DNA from: Rhyzopertha dominica
Taxonomy: Eukaryota; Arthropoda; Insecta; Coleoptera; Bostrichidae
Assembly: GCA_025024175.1 (NCBI GenBank)
Contig: QCXZ01000138.1
Location: 48,269,092-48,333,091, forward strand
Direction: 5' to 3'
DNA: 64,000 nucleotides
In this document: piece after piece, positions 23,114-34,258 of the stretch
Numbering within the stretch: the first letter of the stretch is position 1
How the letters are laid out: each line of letters starts with the position of its first letter
Notes under the pieces: generated by a model
What the model was told of the DNA's origin: nothing
Databases searched by the model: none
Seen by the model: the letters and a program-made list of their open reading frames with translations, nothing else
Made by a program: the position numbers and the translations under genes

Positions 23114-23136
23114 TCAGATCACGTCGGGGTCACCAC
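23114..23136 (-). other. Primer-binding site, tRNA-Trp type
   Basis: Immediately inside the 5' LTR the minus strand reads (G)TGGTGACCCCGACGTGATC. Its complement ends ...CACGTCGGGGTCACCA, which is how tRNA-Trp(CCA) ends (ATCACGTCGGGGTCA plus CCA) as I recall it from eukaryotic tRNA-Trp. This would prime minus-strand DNA synthesis. Confidence 0.8.
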
Positions 23137-23384
23137 TTTAGGATTCAGGGCCGTCGACTCGTTATAATAATAATGGCGAGAATCCTATATTAAACTATAT
23201 TTTAACAGAAATTACATTCGGTTTTCTTTACCAACTGACAACTTCAAAACACTGACCATGACTAACTAGAAAAAATGCAAAAATGTAGAAAGATGCGACG
23301 AAGCTTTCGCAGTCGACTCCGTCTATTAATGCGTCGGCCTTGCGCTTCAGCTACTTCAGGCTGTGAAACTCTCGGCGCGCCACA
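23137..23384 (-). repeat. 5' LTR of the Gypsy element
   Basis: On the minus strand the LTR starts TGTGGCGCGCCGAGAG and ends ...GCCCTGAATCCTAAA. It would carry the promoter for the element's transcript. It matches the 3' LTR over its whole length. The outer edge abuts the ACTTT target duplication at 23385-23389. Confidence 0.93.
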
Positions 23385-23719
23385 ACTTTCTTTACTTGCA
23401 TTGCAATGAAAATGCCATTTTTTTTAATAAAATGTCAAGTAACGCTAAAACGGTCGACCTGAAACCACAGTTGTTATTAATAGAAGAAAATAAAAATATT
23501 TGATCCCTAACCCGAATGGCAATGATGGTGCATCTAAAACCGCACATTTTATCTAGATTTTTTTGGATAAATTAACCTGTTCTCAAGTTATTTGGTCGTC
23601 TCAGGATGAATGCTTCATCCATGCACAGAGTCAACAGGATCAAGGAATGTAGTAAAAACCTCTGGATGATAGAGGGTAAATTTTGGTTTGAAGGCTTCCG
23701 TGGTTGTTGTCGATGATAT

Positions 23720-23850
23720 GTTGTTTTCCGGGCTGGTTCCCACGTTGATTATTTGACATTGACGTTTCGACACTCATGTCGGCGTTTTCCTCAGAAGTAG
23801 CTCAGAGCTACTGTCAAATAATCAACGTGGGAACCAGCCCGGAAACCAAC
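23720..23850. repeat. Fold-back element with 39-nt inverted arms
   Basis: Arms 23720-23758 and 23812-23850 match at 38 of 39 positions. The 53-nt middle contains, on the minus strand, CTGAGGA...GACATGAGTGTC and CGAAACGTC. The CGAAACGTC phrase also occurs in the Penelope-like pseudo-LTR at 34541-34549 and, on the minus strand, near 32510-32518, suggesting this is a stripped Penelope-like terminus. A 13-bp direct repeat (AGGGTAAATTTTG, 23673-23685 and 23856-23868) flanks it and may be a target duplication, though 34 nt separate it from the left arm. Confidence 0.75.
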
Positions 23851-24344
23851 ATGTCAGGGTAAATTTTGTTTTGAGTGACGGCTTAGAAGGGGATTGGAAG
23901 ATAGTTTGGATAAGTTGTTTTTAAAGGATACTGTCGATTTTATCTATAACTCCTCGAATGCAAGGAAGATGACACTTATTTCACTGGTGTGTTACCCGTT
24001 ATAGACAAGGCTGATAAGTAAGTGTTGTAGTTATTTTTGAAACTGGATTTTTAGATGAAATTAGATGCTTCTTTGCTAATTATTACTAAGAAAGAATTCT
24101 CACAGTAGTCTTGGCTTCTGACTATAATAACTTTAGATTTTTTGGGAAAAAGAAAAAGAATGACATTGTATAAGGGTAGACGACAACTAATTCTGTCCAT
24201 AATCCTCTGCAGTAAGTTTGGATTTCGAAAGGTTAAAAACTAAACCAAAATGCGTATAGCGGGCTGTGTGGGGGCCTACGATAGAAGAGATAGCAGAGGA
24301 AGTCTATCTTCTTGTCACATGCTCTTTTTGTAACATTTGCCTTT

Positions 24345-24800
24345 CCCTTTCTTATCCCGAAAAACTGACTTATCAACTTTGACATGGCAATATACTTTTA
24401 TCGAAGTCCCCTTTAAGGCGGAATCGCTAGCCCATCGGAAGCCGGAAGCCAAAAATAGATTGCCATCAAACAGGAGCTGCACGCCTGCCGATTCGACTTG
24501 ATCACCGTAATAAATTACGATGATGGAAACATCCAGTGTTCCCGTCACACCTGGCCGTCACGTAATTGTCTAAGTTTGAAGCGATTCGGCCACAATATCG
24601 TTCGTGCTCTCGCGCTTTTCGCTATAGATGGCCGCCGTTTTCCTTAATTATTTCACCGTTTAAAATAAACTGAAGTCCGCCATCCACCGTGAAGATTTGA
24701 AGGAATAAATTTGGCACAGTTAAATTAACTTTCTCGACGCAAGAGGCAATTATGAATAAAGTAAAAGACAGCAGCGGCCTTAATCTCACACTCTTAAGTT
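24345..24800. other. GC-enriched island, possible conserved regulatory DNA
   Basis: About 450 bp of non-repetitive, GC-raised sequence (CGGAATCGCTAGCCCATCGG near 24420, TTCCTTAATTATTTCACCG near 24640). The 77-codon minus ORF here has no family features. Confidence 0.3.
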
Positions 24801-27800
24801 ATTAATGAGTTCTAGGGCGTGCTGAAAGGGTACAAAGGGAGCCCGATTCAAGCTCATAGTTCTTATATTGAATAAACGTGCGTGGGTTATAATATCCATA
24901 AGGGTTAATGCTTTCAAAACTAATATTTATGTAATCTATTTTTTAATGTTTATGTAGTTACTCTTTAGACAAAATGCAGCTTAAGCAGTAAGCATAGACA
25001 ATAGGAATCGCTGGAGAAAATAGGGTGAGCTAATTTAAAACAGGGTGATAAATTTAAAACAGGATGCTCACATTTGTATTATAATTGCGCAACAAAAATA
25101 TAAAACACGAAATAAAGGAAACAGCAAGTGATATTCCATGAAACTTAAGGAACACAGTTATCTAAAAAACAAAACTTATTGCACAATGTTTCCAGCTCAA
25201 TCTTGTCTTTCGAGAGAGGGGTGGTAATTACTGCCCCCCTAAATAAATGGTGTAAAACCTTAATATATATAAGCAAACCTATGTGTAATTAAAAAGTTGA
25301 TATTTGGGAACAAGGTGGTTGTACACTAATTTGTTAGTATGACATAATCTAATGATGACATAGTGTCATAGTGTAGTGATAGCTCGTGGTGTAAAAGAAT
25401 GCTTTCCATATGTTAAATCTACAAATGGCAACCACCCTCTCACAACTGAGCTAAAACTTTTTTCCCATCGTGAGCTGCTCATGTACGCTGAAAGCATATC
25501 AGTACTTTACGACTGAAATAAGCTCGCTAAAATTAAAATACCCGAAATAAATCACTCTAGATTTGGTTGCCAGTTAGCTTTTTCATTGTATTAATACTGT
25601 CCTTGTATTAAATTCGTATGTCAGAGAATTTCCTGAATAAAATTATGTAAAAATGACACTGTGTTCATATTTTATGCAGGGTAGCATAAACTACAGGAAT
25701 GAGCTGTCACTTTGATGGTGCTTTTGTTCACGATTTATATCAGTAGCTCTGACAGACATTCTCAAATTACATTAAAATTGTACTGAACTCGTATGTGCCA
25801 AATGTAAAAATTACTGGCCTGAGTTTGAATGTGGAATGCTTCCTATTATGTTGTGCATTTTAATTTATAAAAGCTCCAAAAGGTCCACCTTTTCGATTGC
25901 AATGCAAAGGTTCTAATATTCCTTTGAACCAAACAATATTTAATACCATGTTCAAAATCTTTAGGTAAAACTCATGTGCCTTTAGTTAAGTTTATATTTC
26001 AAATATGTTCTTTAAGTTTAGCAGCTTTTCTTGATTGTGTTATGTCTATTCGGAATCTGTTGATATAAAAATATGGTCTTTCAAATTCGTATTAATCCTT
26101 CAATCTACCTGTATGCTGTTTTTTATATATCACCTCTGCAATTTTAGGATTGTATCCATTGGGTAGTTTCTTTTTTTTTACTCGGTATGTTTACAATCTG
26201 TTTATTATACTAAGAAATACTTAATGTTTGATTTATAATGACTCTTTTGAGCAAGCCCGGACGATTACATCTGGTTCTATCGGTTTGCTATAAATTTTGG
26301 TGTTAATTTTATTGTTATTAACCTTCCGACCGAGATAAGTCTTAAAATTAAAATCGTTATATTGTATTGTATTGAGGATTTATGAAAAACACACTTCAGA
26401 AAACTTCTTACCGATCAGCTTAATGTGCTCATTTATAGGTAATAGCTTTCCAAGGGTACGGTGGTATTTACAATTTAATGTGCAATTTGTAGAATGAATG
26501 TGGATGGTCGCGATGGATAAGAATGAATAATTAGGGTACCGATTCAAGTTGTAAAGCCGTGTAGGGTTCGCTGGTACGTGCTTATGGGTTTCTATTGTTT
26601 CAGCAGATTTGTCAAAGGTAAACATGTATCCCGGGTTTTGTACTAACCCTTTTTCTTGTGCAGTAAACCAAGTAGCAGGAATATTTAGACTGTTGTTCTC
26701 TGTATTATTACTTTTAGAAACACTGCAAAATTAAAGTCATTTAATTAATTAATAAGATCATTACTATATGTATTTCTCATAAATAATACTATAATTAGGT
26801 TATTGAGGCACATTTAAAACTATTGACTGTTCCTTTAAATTTGCAACCTACTGTACCTATATTAGCGTTAAGAAAATTATTTTATGCCATTCCGACATAC
26901 GTTAATTCTACTCGTAATTGAAAGAATGGTAGTGACACTCCATTTACAATAATGATGTTTGTGTAACTTGTCTTCAAAGTATTCTTAATGGATTCACTGA
27001 TAAATTTCAGCCTCCACGCCACGATACTTAAGGACTCAGTTTGCATGTTCCTTCTTTGTTCTTGGTATCCTTGTAGAATAATCTTTTCTTGCGAATACAG
27101 ATAACCGAAACAATGTCTTTTTTGTGTTTTACTTGAAGCTTTCGTCAGACTTTATTATGTTAAAAAATGAGTTCCAGCTGGCAAATGTTATTGGTTATAA
27201 CATGTTTCTAAAAAGTAGGAGTTAGACAATACACATATAAATATACGAACCATAAAAAATTTATTTTAACAAAAATTTTATGTTTTTTAAGTACCTACCT
27301 AAAATGTGATAAAACAACGCTATTGCGTGATGGTTATAAGTTAGATTAACTATAGAGATAGAGCATGGCTGAAAGAGCCTAATTTTAGATAATAATGCCT
27401 TTACAGATTCTACTCAATTCCTGTCTTAGTGTGTGTTTTATTTTACTCTCATTAGTATTTCTGTAATATAAAAAGCATAAGGGGATCATATTATAAAATA
27501 TGAAGAAAAAGAATGTTATCTTATTTTCAAAGTTGTTCATCTTTATATTAGGGCAACCAATCCCTGAAGACTTTTCTACAAGGTCAACTTCGACAGTGAC
27601 TTTGAAGAAGTAGATTCTAGCAGAAGCACTAGGCGAGTCAAAAACCAATTTCCACCGAGAAGTTTAAGCACCTTCAAAACCTTGCTACCTTAGTTCTGAA
27701 AACCTTTCATCATTTTTATAATACCCTAATTCATCAAAATCGAGTGACTCCTAGATGTAAATAGATTGGGTTATTATGAAATAATATTATTGAATAATAA

Positions 27801-28190
27801 CAGAGTTGTTTTAATGATTTATTCTTTTTATTCTTGAAAACTGATACTAAGTCACAAAACACAATGAAAACGACTCAGGTAAACAGTATCGAGTCCACTT
27901 TACCGCACTAATACTAAGACACTACATTTTAAACTTGAGATTAACATAANAAAGCATTACAAACAACCGAAAAAATGTGTTTCAGTAATTTTATATGGCT
28001 CTCACATGCAGCTTATCATCAGTCGTTAACATGTTCTTTAATTTTTTAACTTAACTTATCTCGGGTAGTAATTTTTTCAACTATCCATGGAAATGGGCCT
28101 CCTGCCCCCCACGGGGAACATAGCAATTACGAAATGATATGAGGTTTTTTACATATAAACGACTTCTTCCCTTCTCCATATCTGCTAAAG
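24801..28190. other. No gene seen
   Basis: 3.4 kb of AT-rich DNA. ORFs of 81 and 87 codons (26380-26625 and 27385-27648, minus) show no recognisable motif. One undetermined base at 27950. No repeat boundaries found. Confidence 0.4.
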
Positions 28191-28199
28191 TAAAAATGA

Positions 28200-28740
28200 A
28201 TATAGCTCATCCACATAATAAAAACGCCTCCTTTGTAACACGCCACAATAATCTAGCCCCTGCAGTCCAGTTTTACGTCTAAGATTTCCTAACGAGCAGC
28301 GTCTGAAAGACACCCACGTCCCGATATTGAATCGCGAAGCCCATCCTGTTATTTAAGGGCCGGCATTCTCCGCGGTACTGAACTCCGTGGCTTAGAGAGC
28401 CCGAAAGGTCATCCCGAAGCCTCAATCTAACGGCATTAGTTGGGATAGGGCCCTCCGGCGGAGTAACAGTTTTAATACTTTTCGAACCCCCCGGTCCCTC
28501 GACCGAAAAAAAATTCCATCGCCCTTCGCAACTTGTAATCGATACAGACGAGTGCTCCTTTAAACGGAAAGTTTGTTGCGTTTCGTGTAAATTTTGTCTC
28601 GGCATCACCTAGAAACGAGACACGAACTTGCTGAAAGTGGTTTCCGTCGGAGACGTGGAAAATTCTCGATGCAGCGAATCGAGCTGCATTTTTAAAGGCT
28701 TCAGACCTAAAAATAACCTACTGATCGAGCTGTTGTCGAT
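28200..28740. other. GC-enriched island, possible conserved regulatory DNA
   Basis: The strongest GC island of the window (GGGCCCTCCGGCGGAG near 28449, then CCCCCCGGTCCCTCGACCG near 28487). A 109-codon minus ORF (28279-28608) crosses it; I recognise no domain and no supporting splice signals, so I treat it as chance. Conserved non-coding DNA is an alternative. Confidence 0.35.
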
Positions 28741-29189
28741 TTTTGGGACGAGCAGTTCAAACAATATAAAGAACGTAAAAAAATTATAAGAGTTGGGTGT
28801 TGTGTGCCTTTATGAGGTGTTTTTTGCTATTTTATTGCAGTTGGCCAATACTTTTTTGTTAAACGCAACGAAAAGCTCGGAAATACAAGAGCCACAAAAC
28901 GAAGGTAAAGGTAACAAATCTTGGTAGAGAGATATCAGGTGCTGTAAATCGCTACAAACAGTACCTATCGCATTCGTTACCACTCATTTAACACACACAT
29001 GAATAGGTACGATAGGTGCTAGTTAATGCGGTGGTTAATGAACCAAACCAAAGGAAGGGATCGCCTAAACAAGAGTAGCAACAGCGAAAACAATTTTGTG
29101 GAGATTAGGTAAAAGAAAACATAAGACGAAAACTAAAGACTAAATTAAATGTTCAAACACATTACCATTTCAGTTATACACTTTTCAAT

Positions 29190-29490
29190 TCTTTTTAATA
29201 GGCTAAATACTTCCGTTATCCAAAGCATTAAATGCCCCTCGTACTTTGTACTTGTTTTTAGTGTTCAAAGGAGTTCTGCACACTTGATCTTTTACATAAC
29301 TAAAAATAAAATAATTAAGAGATGTTAAATCAGAAGATCGTGGTGGCCTATATTGTGTGCAATCACCAAACATTTCTTCACGATTTCTCTTATAGCTCAA
29401 TTGACATGTGCTGGTGCATCATCCATCTGATATAACGCATCGTTGGCTTCAACTGCAGGAAGACAACGCAAGCTCGCATTTATAACGTTG
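29190..29490 (-). pseudogene. Tc1/mariner-type transposase C-terminal relic
   Basis: Minus-strand frames give YQMDDAPAHV at about 29410-29440 and, after a shift, RPPRSSDLTSLNYFIFSYVK followed by DQVCRTPLN. These match the DGAPAH and WPPRSPDLTPLDYFLWGYVK blocks that contain the second and third catalytic acidic positions of mariner-like DDE transposases. Here the second acidic position survives as D in MDDAPAH, while the third is changed to N (LNYF). It is a dead fragment, related to the copy at 60010-60610. Confidence 0.75.
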
Positions 29491-30499
29491 TATTTTTTGC
29501 TGTCAATACTTTCTTCATAACAATGTACTGAAATTATACTATTACTTACTTAAATACAATTAAAACTACAAGAATATTTATCTACATCGCCTGCCACTGG
29601 TTTAGTTCATATTGTGTTTGGTAAAAAAGGTCAAAAAAATAATACAATAATTCAGCAATCTTCTTATAACGTCTCCAGTTGGTCTTGCTCGATTTGCATC
29701 TTTTTCTGCGTAAACTCGCCATTTCGCTTGACTGTTCTATCACATTCACCATATGTGATAATTAAATCTAAAAAATCTTCATTCGAATATCAAGGGACTG
29801 ACATTAGGATTAATTATATGGACAAGGTTAAGAAAAATGTTTCTAATATATCGATGTATGTCAAATTTTAATTTGTTAGTGATAAGTAACTGCATAATAG
29901 TACATAATCTATCTGCTATCATTCTATAATATAAAAACAGCTATCAACACCTGGTTATTTTTTTGTCTTGACCCACAAAAATAATATAAAATCGCAAATA
30001 TTTCCTAAACTTTTAAGAACAGACTCCAACATACCATAATACAAAAGGAAGATCATGAAATTTAGCTCCTGATGGGCTAAAAATATATATGCCGTTATAT
30101 ATAAAAAATATCAAGTTATCCGGGATAGAAATGCTTTAAATTGAGTTATCCATAATTAGTGCAATTTTGCAAAAACGTAAGGCGTTATAAACTAGTAATG
30201 TAGAAAATTTCATTGGGAATTCATTTTTTCAAACCCTACTTCTCTTGGTTGTTTTGTTTTGAAGATATAAATATAAAGTTTTTTAAGGGCCCCAAAATAG
30301 CAGCAATGGCTTTGATAAAATGAATCCAAATTAACGTTATCTTAATCGAATTCAAAAGCATAAAGATGTTGGCAGTCTCTAAATTATGTAGGAAACTCTA
30401 GCGACAGAATTGCAAAATATCTTGCAAATGAAAACAGAAGGGTCATCCCCGTCAACAAAAATAAACTAAATGCATTGTTAGTAAACAATAAAGAAAGAT

Positions 30500-30770
30500 G
30501 GAGGGAACTAACAAAAGTGGAGTGTATGGAATCAAATGTTAAGATTGTAATGTTTGCCACTAGCCGCAATTTTAAACACAGGCTAATTGAACACGAACAA
30601 TTTTTATTTAAGAGGATTTTTAAACATTGCACAAAATTCAATCACACATATAACGAAAATAGTTTTACGATTTTACGTAACATACAAAAAGGTATATTTT
30701 AGAACAATTCCGTATAACCAAATCATTAGACAATCCCCATTGACGAATCTCTAACAACCAGTTGGAACTT
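30500..30770 (+). pseudogene. Penelope-like element GIY-YIG endonuclease relic
   Basis: Plus-strand frame reads KSGVYGIKC-x-DCNV (about 30514-30560), the first half of the GIY-YIG nuclease found at the C-terminus of Penelope-like proteins (consensus SGVYKI-C--C---YIGQT). After frame changes come ENSFTILRNIQKGIF and an EQF-I-KS...NQL segment, which match the C-terminal tail of the family. Stops interrupt all parts. The upstream RT is not evident. Confidence 0.6.
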
Positions 30771-31138
30771 GCTTTATGAATGCGGGCATATAACGCAAAA
30801 TACCCCTAAACACAAGTATAAGTTGTCACCATTTACCATAAGCATAATTTTTGTCTACAAACTTTGATAGAAACATGTACATGTAAGAGTACTTTACTCG
30901 TATACATTTTGAAACATACCAAGTGTTATTTTTTCTATTACCTGAAAAAATGTTTTTATTTACCTTGGTCACAACACTCAATTCAAAAGAATTTCCGTTT
31001 TATACAATAATTAAAAACAAAAATTTCCCTCAAACACCTTACTACCTGTATTATCATATTTGTAATGTACCTACACGGCGAGGTCCCTGTACAGCAAAGC
31101 AAAACCATGGAATGACGACTTCTTGTATATGTTAGAAG

Positions 31139-31297
31139 TAAGAAAACGGTTTACGAGGGTGAATGCTTTCAGCGTCCATAATATAATAAGATAATATTTT
31201 GTCGGATAGATCGCTGTCTCTTGAAAACACTTTTGTCAGTGTTTTCAAGAGACAGCGATCTATCCGACAAAATATTATCTTATTAAGAAAACGGTTT
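31139..31297. mobile_element. Miniature Penelope-derived hairpin with 14-bp target duplication
   Basis: A 131-bp insertion (31153-31283) is flanked by the direct repeat TAAGAAAACGGTTT (31139-31152 and 31284-31297). It starts ACGAGGGTGAATGCTTTCAG, the same as the start of the Penelope-like element at 32414, and then forms a perfect hairpin: arms 31185-31231 and 31238-31284, 47 nt each, with a 6-nt loop. The last base of the right arm falls in the duplication. It contains no ORF. It looks like a terminus-only product of the larger element that inserted by target-primed copying. Confidence 0.85.
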
Positions 31298-31599
31298 CTT
31301 TACTCAAAGCGTAGCGGTGGCAACCAGAATGATCATGTGTAGTGTGTCAAAATACACTTTTGAAGCCAAAATGCCACATCTTCAGCTAGAGCTCTGGGTA
31401 TATTAAACGTTCAATACAAAGTCTCGGATTCTGTAGGTTTTCAAGAAAGACTTCAGTAGTTCTTTATCACTAATAGTAATACGGATGAAGGACGGCAGAA
31501 AGCTATAGAAGACAAGAATTACATTCCATATCACTCATGCGAAACAGTAAAGCAAAAAGAAAGTGTTGGAGCTAAATTTTAGCTCGGTGTATGCACTAA

Positions 31600-31990
31600 T
31601 TTTACAGTTACCATTGTGGGCAACGGTAACGGGTAACGCGGGCAAAGCCACGCGTCCCTCAGCTACGCGGAGTCGGACAACCGAACTAATATCCTCTGTG
31701 TGTGGTGACAGGACAACGGGACGGATTAATTTTGGCCTCTGGGCTCGTGACAGTTTGCATGATTAATTCGCCAGAGGGCACATAGCCGTCACTTAATGTC
31801 ACATCTTGGAGAACCAATGTAAACGTACGAAATCGAGTCTCATCCGCTCATAATTCGTCGGAATTAATGGCCGCAATCACGAGTAAGTGGCATAATTAAA
31901 AGAGGAGTGCTTTAGCCGGATGAGAAATGCTGGGGAGATGTTGGGAGATTATGCTTCGTCCATTGGGTTAATCTGAGCTTGTCTAAGGTG
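31600..31990. other. GC-enriched island with homeodomain-like cores, possible enhancer
   Basis: About 390 bp, GC-raised (GGTAACGGGTAACGCGGG near 31625). It contains two identical GATTAATT motifs (31724-31731 and 31761-31768), compatible with homeodomain binding. No ORF of interest beyond 67 codons. Confidence 0.35.
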
Positions 31991-31999
31991 TTTAGATGT

Positions 32000-32413
32000 T
32001 TAAATAACATAAATAGCGATGCAGCGGGGACATTTCTAAAAATAGACTATACTATATGGAATATATTTTCTTTAGTTTTAGGATTTTCTTGAAGGGCGTA
32101 GCTTTTTTTTCAGTGGAAGTCTCATAATATTTTTGGATTAAATCCAGCCAAACATTTCAGGAAGTCGCTTCTATTAACTTCTACTGATGATGGCACTGTA
32201 ACTGCCGAAATTGTAGTAATGGTTTTCCATATATAGTACAGCTTAATATGTCATCAACTGACCTTTTTTAATAACCCGTCTCCAGTTAGCATAGTTTCTC
32301 TTTTTTTGAGATACTAGTAAATGAAAATATCTTCAAATACAGTAAAGCTTAATATATTCTCATAAAAACTTCATAATTTTTTTTTCTCTGAATTCAAATA
32401 AAAAGTATAAAAT
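32000..32413. other. No gene seen; one ribozyme-like motif
   Basis: AT-rich leader to the Penelope-like element. At 32184-32214 the plus strand has CTGATGA, a small GGCA/TGCC stem and GAAA. This resembles the catalytic core layout of hammerhead ribozymes carried by Penelope-like elements, but with one extra base, so it is probably decayed or coincidental. Confidence 0.3.
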
Positions 32414-32639
32414 ACGAGGGTGATTGCTTTCAGCGTCCATAATATAAGATAATATTTTCTCAGAAAGATCGCTATCTTTTGAAAACACTGACAAAAAGTT
32501 ATTAGTCTGACGTTTCGATTACACCTGTAACCTTTGTCAAAGACGAAAACCCTCAAAATTTGCCGTACCTACACAAGTTCAAACAAAATTTTGAAAGTAA
32601 CTAAACAAATCACCAAGGAAGCGAGCCGTCACAGAAAAA

Positions 32640-33302
32640 CAAAACAGTAGTTTTATCAAAAATCCTTCAGACTTTATTGATATTATAAAAGGTTTAAGTA
32701 TTTCAGAAGGTGATATTTTAGTTAGTTTTGACGTGGTTTCTTTATTTACGAAAGTACCCATCCCATCATCAAATCAAAGCTTAATAGCGATCCCCTGGGT
32801 AACATAATGGCCACACTATCTGAACATCGTTTAAAATCTACTTATTTCTTATGGAACGATAATTTTTAATGAACAAAAATCACCTCTAAGTCCTGTAGTA
32901 GCCAATTTCTTTTAATAAAAAATTTGAACAGGTAGCTATAAAGTTTTCAGTTTAAGCCAAAATGTTGGTATAGGTACGTAGCTGATACTGTTGTTATTTA
33001 GCCCCACGGTATAGAAGAGTTGGGTAGGTTTCTAAATCATTTGAACAGTCAAAATCCTGACATAAAATTTATTATGGAATTAGAAAGCAATGGTAGTTTA
33101 CCTTTCTTGGATGTCCAAATTCACAGAACAAACACTGGATAGTTAGGACACAAGGTCTACAGAAAACCAACGCACACAGACAGATATTTACATGCCACAT
33201 CTCACAACCTCCCTCTCAAAAGAGTAGTTTTATAAGGACGTTATTTGTTAGAGCACAAATGATCTCAGACAAAAGCTTTTTTTTCAGCCAGGACAAAGTT
33301 AA
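32640..33302 (+). pseudogene. Penelope-like reverse transcriptase relic
   Basis: In shifting frames: GDILVSFDVVSLFTKVP (about 32710-32760), SPLSPVVANFF (about 32880-32910), YRYVADTVV (about 32970-32995; the catalytic YxDD is altered, with A in place of the first D), PHGIEELGRFLNHLN, NGSLPFLDVQIHRTN and KVYRKPTHTDRYLH (about 33000-33200). All blocks are in family order. Several frameshifts and stops occur. Confidence 0.85.
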
Positions 33303-33740
33303 TTGATGTTGAGTTTGCCTTATGTACAAGGTCTTTCCGAAAAATTAAAGAGGATGCTTAGAAAACAGGATATTTTAGTTGTTGATAGTACATATAATAA
33401 TTTAGATAAAATTTTAAGTTCTACTAAAGATAAAGTACATTTAGAGAGTGAAGGTGTTTACAAAATTACCTGTTCTTGCAGCAAGTGTTACATAGGTCAA
33501 ACTAAAAGAAAGGTAGGTACGCGTTTGAAAGAACACATACGTGCTACTAGACTGCAACAGATAGATAAATGTTCAGTAGCTGAACACTCATATTTGACTA
33601 AACACATGATTGACTTTGATAAAACAAAAATTTTACATAGAGAAAAAGATTGTCGCAAACGTCCAATAAAAGAAGCTATAGAAGTTTGTAGGAATATTAA
33701 TAATATCAATCGGGATTGTCGACAAACAGATGTATTTTGA
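33303..33740 (+). pseudogene. Penelope-like GIY-YIG endonuclease C-terminal domain
   Basis: A 145-codon open stretch. It begins with the RT-nuclease linker and has GVYKITCSCSKCYIGQTKRK around residues 52-71, holding the GIY-like (GVY) and YIG motifs and the CxCxxC pattern typical of the family. A KEH motif follows near residue 76, and AEHSYLTKHMIDF near 92. The nuclease nicks target DNA to prime reverse transcription. The normal tail (NRDC-x-NYELGDIWK) is displaced to about 34275-34320 by an insertion, so the ORF ends early in foreign sequence (RQTDVF). Confidence 0.85.
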
Positions 33741-34258
33741 GCTGCAGATTCCAAAAATTTTATCAGAAATGAGCTAGGACGTCGAACGGCCTAATTTACT
33801 CGGCTTTTAGATCGAACCGTTGTAGCTAGCGACAAATGGATACCATTCCGAAATTCAGGAGGTCCAGATTAGTAAATATGCTTGAAATTATACAAATCGG
33901 AGGTGCAAAAATTTTAAGGTCCAGAAAGAACAGAGGGGCTAGCCTTTGATGTTTTGTGATTTTTCGGTGGCAACTAATTTTACCTCAAAAGCGACAAACA
34001 GATGTACTTGGAGCTGCAGTTTCCAAAAATTTGATCAGAAATGAGCTAGGACGTCGGGCGGCCTAATTTACGCCACATTTAGAGCGAACCGTAGTAGCTA
34101 GCGACAAACGGATACCATTCCGAAATTCAGGAGTTCCAGATTAGTAAATATATGCTTGAAATTATACAAATCGTAGGTGCAAAAATTTTAAGGTCTAAAA
34201 AGAATAAAGGGGTTAGCCATTGATGTTTTGTGATTTTTCGGTGGAAACTAATTTTAGG
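33721..34258 (+). repeat. Tandem duplication of a 272-bp unit inside the Penelope-like element
   Basis: Two copies (33721-33992 and 33993 to about 34258) share long identical runs, for example CAGAAATGAGCTAGGACGTC, GATACCATTCCGAAATTCAG and TTTGTGATTTTTCGGTGG. The insertion is bracketed by two related copies of the host segment (AGGAATATTAATAATATCAA at about 33692 and AGGAATACTAATAATTTTAA at about 34256). This suggests either a diverged target duplication or recombination between element copies. No ORF. Confidence 0.85.

Larger units (their letters stand above)
18776..23384 (-). mobile_element. Ty3/Gypsy LTR retrotransposon, nearly complete
   Basis: A 4.6-kb element oriented on the minus strand. 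It has 248-bp LTRs at 18776-19023 and 23137-23384 that are identical apart from one undetermined base (18810), a 5-bp target duplication ACTTT (18771-18775 and 23385-23389), a primer site next to the 5' LTR, a polypurine tract next to the 3' LTR, and gag and pol in standard order: gag, protease, RT, RNase H, integrase. There is no envelope-like ORF after integrase. Pol is interrupted by two apparent single-base shifts (about 21967 and about 21372), both in poly-T on the coding strand. Identical LTRs mean a very recent insertion. The gag zinc-knuckle variant and Trp-type primer fit a metazoan Gypsy lineage; the lineage name is not claimed. Confidence 0.96.

Noticed and set aside
23761..23794. 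Functional hammerhead ribozyme
   Set aside because: CTGAGGA and GAAA are present, but seven unpaired bases separate the core from the stem, unlike the canonical layout; kept only as a hypothesis in the findings.
28279..28608. 109-codon minus ORF in the strongest GC island
   Set aside because: Higher GC lengthens chance ORFs; no motif, no splice signals recognised.
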